The notes: generated by a model not told the origin, from the sequence alone. A DNA stretch of 64,000 bases from Paenibacillus sp. FSL H7-0737 (GCF_000758545.1 NZ_CP009279.1:5270001-5334000); one strand, 5' to 3'. Counted from the stretch's first letter, positions 16,640 through 25,898 are shown. Numbers and translations are program-made.

Positions 16640-17602
16640 TTATTTAATCCGGATACGCGGATCTACGATACTTAAGATAATATCTGATAACAACGCACCG
16701 ACGATGGCAGCAATCCCATATAGAAGAACGAGAGCCGTTACTACGCTGAAATCCCGAATTGTTATCGAACTGAGGAACAACATACCCATACCCGGATAAC
16801 TAAAGATGCTTTCAACGAACACCGTTCCGCCGATCAGTCCAGTAATCTCATATCCGAAAAATGCAGCAATTGGCAGTAAGGAATTTCTCAATATATGTCG
16901 ATTGTAGACGCGCGACTCTGAAGCACCTTTTGCTCTTGCGGTGAGGATGAAATCCTTTTGTTTCGTATCAATAATCTCATTCCGCAGGTATTGTACTGTC
17001 CCCACCGTTGCAATCAGCGCCATTGATAACGCGGGCAGTAGCAGATGATAGAATTTACTCCAGAAGTGGCTTAGCGTACCCGGAACTTCTCCAGGACTAA
17101 CACTGCCGCTAGTAGGAAACCAATGAAGATGAAATCCGAAGAGCCATACCATTAAGAGAGCGAAAATAAACAATGGTGCGGCAAAGCCAATATAGGTGTA
17201 TCCAGTAATGAGGCGATCCAGCCATGAATCGTTATAACGACCACTAGTAATACCAAGTGGAATAGCAATAAGGTATGTAAGGATCAGCGTGACAATCGCC
17301 AGCCAAAGTGTATTCATGAGGCGTTGACCGATAAGCTCTGATACAGGCATTTTGAAACGGAAGGATTGACCAAAATCACCTTGAATCGCTTTAGTGATCC
17401 AATCCCAGTACTGGATGTACCACGGATCATTTAAGCCTAGTTTTTCTCTCATCGCATCGATGGCCGCAGGATCAATATTTGGATCAAGCATCCCTGATAA
17501 CGCATCTCCCGGCATCGCCTTCGCCATTAGAAAAACAAGAATACTTAATAGAAATATTTGAGGAATCATAATAAGAATTCTACGAACAATAATCTTCCAC
17601 AT
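16640..17602 (-). CDS. oppB: oligopeptide ABC transporter permease OppB
   Basis: A 320-residue permease. The N-terminal MWKIIVRRILIMIPQIFLLS helix and the PGDAL...DPNID segment are typical of OppB/DppB. The EAA loop TARAKGASESRVYNRHILRN is present, and the end SIVDPRIR is characteristic of the family. It starts 4 bases after the oppF stop, so the two are translationally close. Confidence 0.93.
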   Translation of the reverse strand: MWKIIVRRILIMIPQIFLLSILVFLMAKAMPGDALSGMLDPNIDPAAIDAMREKLGLNDPWYIQYWDWITKAIQGDFGQSFRFKMPVSELIGQRLMNTLWLAIVTLILTYLIAIPLGITSGRYNDSWLDRLITGYTYIGFAAPLFIFALLMVWLFGFHLHWFPTSGSVSPGEVPGTLSHFWSKFYHLLLPALSMALIATVGTVQYLRNEIIDTKQKDFILTARAKGASESRVYNRHILRNSLLPIAAFFGYEITGLIGGTVFVESIFSYPGMGMLFLSSITIRDFSVVTALVLLYGIAAIVGALLSDIILSIVDPRIRIK

Positions 17603-17606
17603 ATTC

Positions 17607-18542
17607 TCAACCTTTCTCAGGCAAGGCTACCAGATGAGTCTCGGAAATGGATTTCAATGGATAAGGCATGCCTAGTTCATCAAAATAATTCCGGTGCGCT
17701 TGTTCATATTCCAGACTTACTGATTTTCTAAACTCCGTCTGCTTCTCTCTTTGCTTAGGATCAATATCAGGAATGGCAGCAATTAGACGTTTGGTATAAA
17801 TATGACGAGGATTGTCAAAAATATCTTTAGCAGTCCCTTGCTCCACATGACGTCCTTTATACATAATCCCAATGTGATCACACATATGCCTAATGATTCC
17901 GAGATCATGACTGATGAACAGAAACGTAAGATTCAGTTCTTTTTGAATATCCTGCATAAAATTGAGCACCTGTGCCTGTACGGAAACATCCAGCGCAGAG
18001 ACAGGTTCATCCGCAATAATCAACTTCGGTTTGAGCGCAATAGCTCTTGCAATACCGATCCGCTGCCGTTGACCGCCTGAGAATTCATGCGGATATTTAA
18101 GAATATTTTCAGGGCTTAATCCAACCTGCAAAAGCAATTCCTGCACACGTCTTTTTTCTTCGCCCGGAGACATCTTTTCGAAATTACGTAAGGGTTCAGC
18201 AATAATATCCAGCACACGTTTCTTAGGATTCAAGGAAGAGTACGGATCCTGAAAGATCATCTGAATGTCCTTGCGGATATTTTTTTGCTTACGTACACCC
18301 TTTGAAGCCAAATCCTGTCCTTCAAAAATCACACTACCGCTAGTAATAGAATTGAGTCCAATGATTCCACGACCAGTAGTCGTCTTACCTGATCCGGATT
18401 CACCAACCAAACCGTAAGTTTTGCCTGCTTCAATAGTAAAACTAACATTATCAACTGCCTTGACTACGCCAATTTCTCTTCGAAAAACGCCGCCGTGGAT
18501 TGGAAAATGAACTGCTAAATTTCTAACCTCAAGAAGTCCCAT
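17607..18542 (-). CDS. oppF: oligopeptide ABC transporter ATPase OppF
   Basis: A 311-residue ATPase. It has Walker A GESGSGKTT, signature SGGQRQRIGIARA, Walker B LIIADEPVSALD and the switch histidine in LFISHDLG. The C-terminal oligo_HPY extension is present, ending near residue 300. The start is ATG at 18542, with GAGGAGG about 9 bases upstream. This start lies inside the last codons of oppD (14-base overlap), which points to translational coupling. Confidence 0.93.
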   Translation of the reverse strand: MGLLEVRNLAVHFPIHGGVFRREIGVVKAVDNVSFTIEAGKTYGLVGESGSGKTTTGRGIIGLNSITSGSVIFEGQDLASKGVRKQKNIRKDIQMIFQDPYSSLNPKKRVLDIIAEPLRNFEKMSPGEEKRRVQELLLQVGLSPENILKYPHEFSGGQRQRIGIARAIALKPKLIIADEPVSALDVSVQAQVLNFMQDIQKELNLTFLFISHDLGIIRHMCDHIGIMYKGRHVEQGTAKDIFDNPRHIYTKRLIAAIPDIDPKQREKQTEFRKSVSLEYEQAHRNYFDELGMPYPLKSISETHLVALPEKG

Positions 18543-19545
18543 TGTAGATTGCCTCCTCGTTAGTATCCGGGAAATGAAAGTTATTATGGCAGGTGCAGCG
18601 AACAAAATGCCCTGGGGCTACTTCATGCAGCTGCGGATTTTCCTCATGCTCCCATTCCGGAATCCAAGGTGTTCGGGCCGCGAAACGGCATCCTTTACGC
18701 GGAAGATTCTGTAATGGTGGGACAATTCCCTGAATCACATGAAGTCTAGACTTCTCTTCTTTAACGGTTGGAATGGAGTTCAACAAGGATCTTGTATACG
18801 GATGCTTTGGATTAGACGTTAACGTATAAATATCTGCGATTTCTACGATTTGCCCGGCGTACATTACCGCAACCCGGTCAGCCATTTCACTGACAACCCC
18901 TAGATCATGGGTAATTAAAATAATGCCTGCTTGCATATCGTTTTTTAATTTTTTTATAAGTTCAAGAATTTGCAATTGGATGGTTACATCTAGTGCCGTA
19001 GTCGGCTCATCGGCGATCAAAAGCTTGGGGCCGTTGGCAATCGCAATAGCAATCACAACCCTCTGCCTCATTCCACCAGATAATTCGTGAGGATACTGCT
19101 GATATGTATGTTCGGGACGGGAGATTCCAACCTTGGTCAAAAGATCAATGACCTTCTCTTTTCTTTGCTTCTTCGAAAGCTTGGAATCATGTAGGATGAG
19201 TACTTCTTCAATCTGTGAACCGATAATCATGAGTGGATTTAATGCGGATAAAGGATCTTGAAAAATCATAGACATTTCTTGACCGCGCAGCTTGTTGAGT
19301 GCAGCAGGAGACATAGTAACGATATCCTGACCTTTGTATTTGATTTGTCCGTCTATTTTGGCCCTTGTGTGCAATCCCATAATTGAAAAGGCGAGCGCAC
19401 TTTTTCCTGAGCCGGATTCTCCAACAATGGCAAGAATCTCATTTTTGCGAACGGACAGGGTAACATCGTCTACTGCAGCATAATAGTCATCTACGATTCT
19501 GAACGATGTGGACAAATTCTTAATTTCTAGTAATTCTTCGCTCAA
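18529..19545 (-). CDS. oppD: oligopeptide ABC transporter ATPase OppD
   Basis: A 338-residue ATPase. It has Walker A GESGSGKSA, signature LSGGMRQRVVIAIA, Walker B LLIADEPTTALD and ITHDLG. The C-terminal oligo_HPY domain has the cysteine run RKGCRFAARTPW...RCTCHN. The start is TTG, with TAGGGGG six bases upstream. First gene of the opp operon. Confidence 0.93.
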   Translation of the reverse strand: MSEELLEIKNLSTSFRIVDDYYAAVDDVTLSVRKNEILAIVGESGSGKSALAFSIMGLHTRAKIDGQIKYKGQDIVTMSPAALNKLRGQEMSMIFQDPLSALNPLMIIGSQIEEVLILHDSKLSKKQRKEKVIDLLTKVGISRPEHTYQQYPHELSGGMRQRVVIAIAIANGPKLLIADEPTTALDVTIQLQILELIKKLKNDMQAGIILITHDLGVVSEMADRVAVMYAGQIVEIADIYTLTSNPKHPYTRSLLNSIPTVKEEKSRLHVIQGIVPPLQNLPRKGCRFAARTPWIPEWEHEENPQLHEVAPGHFVRCTCHNNFHFPDTNEEAIYNGTS

Positions 19546-19558
19546 ATTAATCCCCCTA

Positions 19559-19807
19559 ACGGCAAAAGTTTCAAAATTTACCCAATGAAATATTATGTAA
19601 ATTTTGATATAACAGCATTCTTTTCATGAAACATATCAAACATAGACTGTTATGATTATTAACACCATTAAGAATAGTACAAGTACTTCCATCGGAATTA
19701 AAACTTGTTTCTCCGTAACTTTGTAGTTCATTTTAATTAACTTATGGTAAATTATCAATCTTTTCCTATAAAAAAAATTCGTTCATGTGATTAAAAGTAA
19801 CGCAGAC
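19559..19807. other. AT-rich gap upstream of oppD
   Basis: About 250 bases with no open frame that looks coding. It should hold the opp promoter, but I could not pick a convincing -35/-10 pair, and no riboswitch-like structure stands out. Confidence 0.4.
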
Positions 19808-19810
19808 AAC

Positions 19811-19839
19811 AAAAAAACGGCTCTAGGCCGCCTTTTTTT
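19811..19839 (-). terminator. terminator of rarA
   Basis: Minus-strand hairpin CGGC-CTAGA-GCCG followed by seven T, about 80 bases after the rarA stop. Confidence 0.8.
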
Positions 19840-19918
19840 GGAATAAATATTTTTTGTGTTACATTAAATTTATTTGCTTATTAACATTAAAATGGAAGAT
19901 ACTACAGTCACTGGTGGA

Positions 19919-21223
19919 TTAATGTTCTCGTCGGAGTCGTTGGTTATGACGGATTTTAATTTCATTCCCTTGCTCGGTCGCTTGATAAAAGACACGCTGA
20001 GAAATCTCCTTAGGCAGATACTCCTGCTTCACATAATGCCCCGGAAAATTGTGCGGATATTGATACCCTTCATGCCCTAGAGCAGTAGCACCTTTATAGT
20101 GTGTATCACGTAAATGTAGCGGTACCTCGGCGGATTTAATCTCATCCATACTCGCCATTGCATTTGAAATAGCAGTATAGACGGCATTAGACTTCGGACT
20201 CTCCACCGCGAAAAGAATGGCTTGCGCAATGTTCAGCTTCGCTTCTGGCCAACCGTTATTTCTATAGGCTTCAAGCGCACTCACCGCTTGGACCATAGCC
20301 TGGGGATTAGCTAAGCCGATATCCTCACTGCTCGCTGCAATTAGTCGACGAATAAAAGTCATCGGGTCCATCCCCAATTTCTCTACCGCATACAGAAACC
20401 AGAACAAGGCAGCATCACTAGAACCTCGAATGCTTTTGTGAAAAGCAGATAGAACATCATACTGCGTCGATTCATCTGCCTTCACAATGGGGCGCCGAAT
20501 CGACTCTTCCGCCACCTCCAACGTGATATGCACACTCCCGTCTACCTCTGGAGCAGTAGTTAACGCTGCAAGTTCCAGAGCATTTAAAGCCCGCCTGATA
20601 TCTCCATTAGCCATGGTAGCAATATGCAGTAATGCTTCTTCATCGACCTGAAGCTCCATGAATCCAAGCCCTCTATCCTTGTCTGCTAAAGCTCTGCGCA
20701 TCGCGACCAGACTGTGTTCACTCGTTAGCGCCTCTAGCTGAAACAAGGTAGAACGGCTCATAAGTGCTCCGTTAACGTAATGGAACGGGTTCTCCGTAGT
20801 TGCGCCAATAAATGTAATGGTACCTTTTTCTACTGCTGGCAATAGCGCATCCTGACGTGAACTGTTAAACCGATGTACCTCGTCCAGAAAAAGAATCGTC
20901 TTAGAACCGTAAAGTGTTTTATTATTTTGAGCTCGTTCAATGACCTCCCGCACATCCTTCACAGAAGCCTCCACCGCATTCAGGCGTACGAATTCACCTT
21001 GTGTGTGATGAGAAATGATATGAGCTAATGTTGTTTTGCCACATCCAGGAGGTCCATAGAGCAAAATCGAAGAGACCTGGTCTGCCTCGATCGCTCTTCG
21101 CAACAGCTTTCCCCGGCCTATGATATGTTCTTGACCAATATATTCATCCAGATTCTCCGGTCTCATTCGGTCCGCAAGCAACCTTCCGCTCCCGTTGTCC
21201 TCTCCCATAGAAAATAAATCCAT
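19919..21223 (-). CDS. rarA: replication-associated recombination protein A
   Basis: A 434-residue AAA+ ATPase of the RarA/MgsA/WRNIP1 family that acts at stalled replication forks. Walker A is GPPGCGKTT (about residues 56-64), Walker B is ILFLDEVHRF and sensor 1 is FIGATTENP. The C-terminal half (about 260-434) has the family RRLIAASSEDIGLANP and GYQYPHNFPGHYV motifs. In B. subtilis rarA (yrvN) lies next to cymR; here the opp operon and mnmA intervene. Confidence 0.95.
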   Translation of the reverse strand: MDLFSMGEDNGSGRLLADRMRPENLDEYIGQEHIIGRGKLLRRAIEADQVSSILLYGPPGCGKTTLAHIISHHTQGEFVRLNAVEASVKDVREVIERAQNNKTLYGSKTILFLDEVHRFNSSRQDALLPAVEKGTITFIGATTENPFHYVNGALMSRSTLFQLEALTSEHSLVAMRRALADKDRGLGFMELQVDEEALLHIATMANGDIRRALNALELAALTTAPEVDGSVHITLEVAEESIRRPIVKADESTQYDVLSAFHKSIRGSSDAALFWFLYAVEKLGMDPMTFIRRLIAASSEDIGLANPQAMVQAVSALEAYRNNGWPEAKLNIAQAILFAVESPKSNAVYTAISNAMASMDEIKSAEVPLHLRDTHYKGATALGHEGYQYPHNFPGHYVKQEYLPKEISQRVFYQATEQGNEIKIRHNQRLRREH

Positions 21224-21309
21224 AACTCCACTTCCTTGCTATATTCTTATAAAAGCCAATGTACATCTCCCATTATCATACCATAGACTTATTTTTCACA
21301 AAAAAAATA

Positions 21310-21357
21310 AAAAGAGCATGATCTCGTCTTAGAAAGGCGGGAGCCATGCTCTTTTTT
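21310..21357 (-). terminator. terminator of the CD3324-family gene
   Basis: Hairpin AAAAAGAGCATG/CATGCTCTTTTTT with A and T tracts on both sides, so it could work in both directions. A repeat copy lies between it and the gene's stop. Confidence 0.7.
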
Positions 21358-21359
21358 CA

Positions 21360-21459
21360 AAATATACGAAAGTATAGGTTCCACGCTATACTTTATCCTT
21401 ATTATTTCTCACATAAACGCTTACCGTCCTTATAGGGACGCCAAAGGCGTTTATGCTTG
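21360..21459 (+). repeat. palindromic dispersed repeat, copy 3
   Basis: Third copy of the roughly 100-bp element and the best-preserved hairpin. The arms CATAAACGC/GCGTTTATG flank an inner CCGTCC-TTATA-GGGACG. It sits 10 bases past the stop of the CD3324-family gene, inside its 3' untranslated region. Confidence 0.8.
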
Positions 21460-21468
21460 AACTGTACG

Positions 21469-21750
21469 CTAGCAATTTATTGCCAGCCGCATTTTTGATA
21501 TGATTTTTCGAATGCTCTCTTCCGACAGATGATACTTCTTCTGAAGCTCTGCTACGGAATCGCCTTTTCGATGACAACTGAAAATTTCCTCATTGCGGTT
21601 TGCTATCTCTTTCCTCGAACCGCTGTTCTCGCCCCATCTAACCCGCTCTTCCGTTTTCTTCGGGATGTAGAGCAGTTCACCTTGGATGTATCCCTGAAGC
21701 TCTTTGAGCAAGCCAGGGGGGAGCACATCCTTCCCATTTACATAACTCAA
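21469..21750 (-). CDS. CD3324 family protein, helix-turn-helix
   Basis: A 93-residue protein recognised from the family pattern YVNGKDVLPPGLLKELQGYI, then GELLYIPKK, W-G-x-x-S-G-S-R, NEEI and a C-terminal helix-turn-helix with LSEESIRKIISK. It resembles Mor-type activators in outline, but its targets are unknown. The start is TTG, 9 bases after AAGGAGG. Its 5' end overlaps a possible 46-codon frame at 21677-21817. Confidence 0.85.
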   Translation of the reverse strand: MSYVNGKDVLPPGLLKELQGYIQGELLYIPKKTEERVRWGENSGSRKEIANRNEEIFSCHRKGDSVAELQKKYHLSEESIRKIISKMRLAINC

Positions 21751-21817
21751 CTTGCATTTCCTCCTTCAACAGGTGTGTTCCTATGCGTCCGTCAACTACT
21801 GATAAAGTAATTTCCAC
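21677..21817 (-). CDS. possible 46-residue overlapping ORF
   Basis: A GTG at 21817 follows AAAGGAGG by 8 bases. It would give a 46-residue protein (MEITLSVVDGRIGTHLLKEE...) ending inside the CD3324-family gene in another frame. The ribosome site of the CD3324-family gene lies inside this frame. It could be a leader peptide coupling translation, or the true start of an alternative product. No family recognised. Confidence 0.35.
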   Translation of the reverse strand: MEITLSVVDGRIGTHLLKEEMQVELCKWEGCAPPWLAQRASGIHPR

Positions 21818-21958
21818 GTCACCTGCCTCCTTTCTTCTCCTCATATTTGGAAAAATCCGTAATTTCATTATATAAAAACCTCTTGGTAGCGTCTACATTC
21901 TAATTCACATTTCGTAATCCTAATGAATAATCGGTACATATATCTCATGTTTTGAAAT

Positions 21959-22013
21959 AAGGAGGCCTTACGGCCTCCTCGCTTTAAGCGGGTTTCCGTC
22001 TTAGACGGAAACC
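21959..22013 (-). other. three adjacent perfect hairpins after helD
   Basis: In order on the minus strand: GGTTTCCGTC(TAA)GACGGAAACC, then CGCTTAAAGCG, then AGGAGGCC(GTAA)GGCCTCCT followed by TATTT. The last one could terminate helD. The preceding stretch (22014-22145) also has AAGTGT...ACACTT and the perfect palindrome AACAGTTATAACTGTT (22119-22134). Nothing in 21818-21958 looks coding. Confidence 0.55.
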
Positions 22014-22145
22014 ACCTCGTATACTGAAATCATTTCACTCAGCCTCCTTCCAGAAGTGTTCTTGCCCGGCCGGACACTTATTATTAAGCCATACCCGTAG
22101 GGGAGTTACAAGTTCAAAAACAGTTATAACTGTTCTCCACCAGTC

Positions 22146-24329
22146 TTAGTTCCCCTCAGAATCGCTTTCAACCGCCGTTTGCACATAGGAAGGCATTTCC
22201 CCATTATGGAGTAACCACAGCTCGTGAAGCGCTCGTGTACAACCTACATACATCAGCTTCGCATCCCATGCTGTCGCTCCGTAATGGTCTTGATCGGCAT
22301 CTGCTAAGATGACCGCATCAAATTCCAAACCTTTAGATAAATACACAGGTAGTACCGATAATCCACCCTGATATTGCGTCATACTACCGTCGATCAGATG
22401 AATATCATCAAAATGCTGCTCTAGTTCAGCGTACAGCTCTGTGGCTTCACGTAGACTACGTGTCAGCACAGCCACCGTACGATATTCCCTTCCAGACAGG
22501 GACTTCAGTGCCGATTGTATAGTGCTCAAACGAGCATTTCCTTCAGCTTCCCGTTCTCCGACTATTTCTCCGTAGGCGATCATCCGAACAGGGTCACCAC
22601 TACGAAAGACAGGAACAGCCAACAACGAACTTTCTACTCCCGAGGATAGAATTCCATTAGCGAAGTCTATAATTTCCATGGTTGAACGATAGCTGCGTGT
22701 CAACGCATGGTAAGCCGTGTTCTCAGGGGCAAATAAGGTCTGCATCTCTTCCCATGCGTGTACGCCTTTATAAGCGTGTATACCCTGCGACAGATCGCCT
22801 AGAATGGTAAAGGAATGTCCACGCACGTATAAATCCAGTACGGCAATTTGGAAGGGGGAGAAATCCTGGGCTTCATCGATCACCACATGATCAAAACGAG
22901 CGCCGCCTTCGTTCCCATTCAAAAGATAATAAATATATAACAGAGGTGGTAAATCCTCTTCACGTATAATCCCTTTTTTCAGCTCTTTTGCCGTTTCCTT
23001 CAGCACAGCTGCTGGAATATTCTCAGGTGGATCCACCGGCCAATCTTCCGGGACTTTAGCCGCACGAAAGATTTGCTTGTAGATCGTCAGCGGATCATAC
23101 TTAGGCCATTTTGCACTGTATGCTTTTTCTCGTGCAGCACCTTTTTTCTTGCGATCCTTCATAGCTGCAGCTGAAGGACTCTTCTTCAGCTCCATCTCAA
23201 TCCAGCGATGTATCCGTGCCATTACACGTTCCTTACGCTTCGCTGGCGGATAAGGAGCGTACTCCTCATTATGCCAGCGCAAGATCATGGAGCGGCGCAG
23301 TACAGCACCTTCCCATGGGATAAAATCACCCTCAGGTACCGAGCTGCTTTCCAATAGCTTGATGCTGGACTCTATTATTCCCATCAACACCGTAGAACCC
23401 TTGAAGCGTCCAGGTGTCTCTTCTGTAATCACAGGCATGCCGCCCGGAGTTTCGAACCAACGATTCATCGTCTCCGTAGCATCTTGCTCTGGAAGCTCCA
23501 GACCTAGTACATTTGCAGCCCAATCCGGGAAGGTGCTCTGGGCAATATTTCCTACACCAAGTTCAGGCAGTACATCCGAAATATAATCCAGAAACATTCG
23601 GTTCGGTGCAAAAATAATCATTTTTTCTGCAGAGACCTGATCTTTGTATTGATACAGCAGAAAGGCTAAACGGTGTAGTGCAACTGTAGTTTTACCACTT
23701 CCCGCTACGCCCTGTATGATCAATGCTGTATTTTTGGCGGCCCGGATAATCTTGTCCTGTTCCTCCTGAATGGTCGATACGATATCGCGGAGACGATTAT
23801 CTTTGTTCTCACCCAGGCGATAGACGAGAAACTCATCTGACACCACAGGTGCGTCACTCTCCCGGTTGTACGTATCTGCGACCCGCTCCAGAATCTGCTT
23901 CCGGATCACCACGTTGCGCTTGAGGTATACCAGTCCTTCTATCAGCCCCTCAGGAGCTTCATAGGAGGCAGGCTCCGTACCACCGGTAAACGAATAGAAC
24001 AGGCTTGCTACCGGTGCGCGCCAGTCGATGACTAGCGGACGGTCGCTTACCTGCTCGCGGTCTACGCCGATTTTGCCTATATAGAGTGCCTTCCGCTGCT
24101 TCTCATCATTGCCCTGAAAATCAAGCCGTCCGAAATAAGGCTCCTGCCGAAGCTTGGCAAGATCTTTGCGCTTCTGATCACGGTTCGCTTCTAACACCTG
24201 TTCCGTATAATCATGTCCCGTGTACACCGGAGTCTGGTTAAGTTTCTCCAGTAAGGTGTCAATCTCAGTAAGCGCTTGATTCAGCCTGTCTTCTTCCTCT
24301 TGATAGGCACTTTGAAAGTTGTCTTCCAA
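22146..24329 (-). CDS. helD: RNA polymerase recycling motor HelD
   Basis: A 727-residue UvrD/SF1-like ATPase that removes stalled RNA polymerase from DNA using ATP. The N-terminal coiled-coil arm (about residues 1-75) reaches the secondary channel in known HelD structures. Walker A is GVAGSGKTTVALHR (about residues 208-221), with VIDEAQDFSPFQ as motif II and LTRSYRSTMEI as a later helicase motif. The PLVIDWRAPVASLFY segment is specific to HelD. The start is TTG at 24329, after TAGGAGG. It is monocistronic. Confidence 0.93.
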   Translation of the reverse strand: MEDNFQSAYQEEEDRLNQALTEIDTLLEKLNQTPVYTGHDYTEQVLEANRDQKRKDLAKLRQEPYFGRLDFQGNDEKQRKALYIGKIGVDREQVSDRPLVIDWRAPVASLFYSFTGGTEPASYEAPEGLIEGLVYLKRNVVIRKQILERVADTYNRESDAPVVSDEFLVYRLGENKDNRLRDIVSTIQEEQDKIIRAAKNTALIIQGVAGSGKTTVALHRLAFLLYQYKDQVSAEKMIIFAPNRMFLDYISDVLPELGVGNIAQSTFPDWAANVLGLELPEQDATETMNRWFETPGGMPVITEETPGRFKGSTVLMGIIESSIKLLESSSVPEGDFIPWEGAVLRRSMILRWHNEEYAPYPPAKRKERVMARIHRWIEMELKKSPSAAAMKDRKKKGAAREKAYSAKWPKYDPLTIYKQIFRAAKVPEDWPVDPPENIPAAVLKETAKELKKGIIREEDLPPLLYIYYLLNGNEGGARFDHVVIDEAQDFSPFQIAVLDLYVRGHSFTILGDLSQGIHAYKGVHAWEEMQTLFAPENTAYHALTRSYRSTMEIIDFANGILSSGVESSLLAVPVFRSGDPVRMIAYGEIVGEREAEGNARLSTIQSALKSLSGREYRTVAVLTRSLREATELYAELEQHFDDIHLIDGSMTQYQGGLSVLPVYLSKGLEFDAVILADADQDHYGATAWDAKLMYVGCTRALHELWLLHNGEMPSYVQTAVESDSEGN

Positions 24330-24459
24330 TTTCAGTTACCTCCTAAAAGTTTATCGAGCTTAAATTTTCATTCTCCTCATTCCCTCTTCTCACGCAAAAA
24401 GGATACCCATTGTAGCATAATCAGCACTAAAATACCAAATCTTTCAAGCAAACATATGA

Positions 24460-25758
24460 CTACAGCACAGCTTGCAAAATAAAGTTAGCTACAAATAAGC
24501 CCGCAATCCCATACAGCGCAGGAGGTACTTCCTTGCCCTTGCCCACCGCAAGCTTCACGATCGGATAAGTAATAAATCCAAAAGCCATACCATCTACGAT
24601 GCTATAGGTGAATGGAATCATGACCATGATTAGGAAAGAAGGAAAGAGCTCTGTTAAATCTCCCAAGTCCATTTCACGCACATTCTGTACCATAAGCCCA
24701 CCGATTACAATCAAGATCGGAGCGATAGCACTGTCTGGAATGTAGGAGAGCAGAGGGAGGAACAGGAATGTCGCCCCGAACAGCAGCCCTGCCACGAGTG
24801 AGGTCAGTCCCGAACGTCCACCTGCAGCAATACCTGCATTAGATTCCGCAGCGGCTACTACAGGACTGCTTCCGAAGAGACCTGCAGCGATATTGGCAAT
24901 AGAGAGTGCTCGTAAGCTACTCTTGAAGCGCTCAGGACGCCCTGCCATCATAGTCTGTGAGGCGACTAGCCCAATATTTTCAAATACAACAATTAAGAGC
25001 AGTAAGAAAACAGCAATCCAGAACACAAGGCTCACTATGCCGCTCCAGTCCATTCCCAGAAATAAGCTTTCATATCCCGTAAATACATGACCGGATGCCT
25101 GCTTCTCAGGCGCGTGAGCCGCTCCCAGCAAGTAGGCTAGACCTGTACCAACCAGCATACTGATAAGCAAACCACCGTTGGTCCCACGGATAAACAGTAC
25201 TAAAGCGAGTAACAAGGTTACACAGGAAGTGATAACTGCTGGATCGCTAAAATGTCCTATAGCAACAAACGTGGTCTGATGCGCAATCACAATCCCGCTT
25301 TTTTGCAGTCCTATAAAGGTCAGAAAAAGCCCTATCCCGACTGTAATGGCATGCTGTAGGTTTTGAGGAATCGCCTCACTTAAAATACGATAAAGCGATG
25401 TGAAGGCCACGATAGCGAATAACACACCGGTTATTACAACTACAGTAAGTGCCTCTCTCCAACCTAAATTCATTGAATGTACAAGTGTGTATGTGAAAAA
25501 TGCGTTTATCCCCATCCCTGGTACCACGATGATCGGTGTCTTCCCACCGAAGGCCATCAATAGACAGCCTGTAATGGCAGTCAATAGTGTAGCCACCATT
25601 GCTGGTCTAAGCGGCATACCCGCGTCATGAAGAATGGTCGCATTCACCATCACAATGTATACCGAAGCAAAATACGAGAGGATCCCTGCAGCCCACTCCC
25701 GTTTCCAGTCATTCTCAGGTGCAAGCCCTACACTATTTCGCCAAAAATTTGATTTCAT
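24460..25758 (-). CDS. NCS2 family purine permease (AzgA/PbuG type)
   Basis: A 432-residue membrane protein with about 12-14 hydrophobic segments. The N-terminal KREWAAGILSYFASVYIVMVN, the VPGMGINAFFTYTLV motif and the NIGLVASQTMM region place it in the AzgA branch of NCS2 carriers for guanine, hypoxanthine or adenine. The ATG at 25758 has GGAGG 9 bases upstream; a nearer TTG is too close. It is preceded by a structured leader (25790-25887) not of the usual purine-riboswitch sequence. Confidence 0.88.
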   Translation of the reverse strand: MKSNFWRNSVGLAPENDWKREWAAGILSYFASVYIVMVNATILHDAGMPLRPAMVATLLTAITGCLLMAFGGKTPIIVVPGMGINAFFTYTLVHSMNLGWREALTVVVITGVLFAIVAFTSLYRILSEAIPQNLQHAITVGIGLFLTFIGLQKSGIVIAHQTTFVAIGHFSDPAVITSCVTLLLALVLFIRGTNGGLLISMLVGTGLAYLLGAAHAPEKQASGHVFTGYESLFLGMDWSGIVSLVFWIAVFLLLLIVVFENIGLVASQTMMAGRPERFKSSLRALSIANIAAGLFGSSPVVAAAESNAGIAAGGRSGLTSLVAGLLFGATFLFLPLLSYIPDSAIAPILIVIGGLMVQNVREMDLGDLTELFPSFLIMVMIPFTYSIVDGMAFGFITYPIVKLAVGKGKEVPPALYGIAGLFVANFILQAVL

Positions 25759-25789
25759 GTACAAAAACCTCCACTGATATTAAGTTCCG

Positions 25790-25887
25790 CAGGCGGATTT
25801 TACCCGGATAATAAGGCTTATAATCAACGGTTCATCCCGGTTTAACTATTATGCCTATTTGTGGTCTGCATCTTGCAGACCCGCCTG
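25790..25887 (-). ncRNA. structured leader upstream of the purine permease
   Basis: On the minus strand a 7-bp outer helix CAGGCGG/CCGCCTG encloses two helices: GTCTGC-AAGAT-GCAGAC, directly abutting it, and an imperfect AATAGGCATAAT/ATTATAAGCCTTATT. The latter is capped by CGG-GATGAA-CCG. The layout is a three-way junction of about 98 nt just before the ribosome site. The conserved junction bases of the purine riboswitch are not present. No promoter could be fixed. Confidence 0.45.
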
Positions 25888-25898
25888 TTAACCACAAC

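Noticed and set aside
25790..25887. Calling the permease leader a purine riboswitch
   Set aside because: Its size and arrangement differ and the conserved junction sequence of that class is not present.
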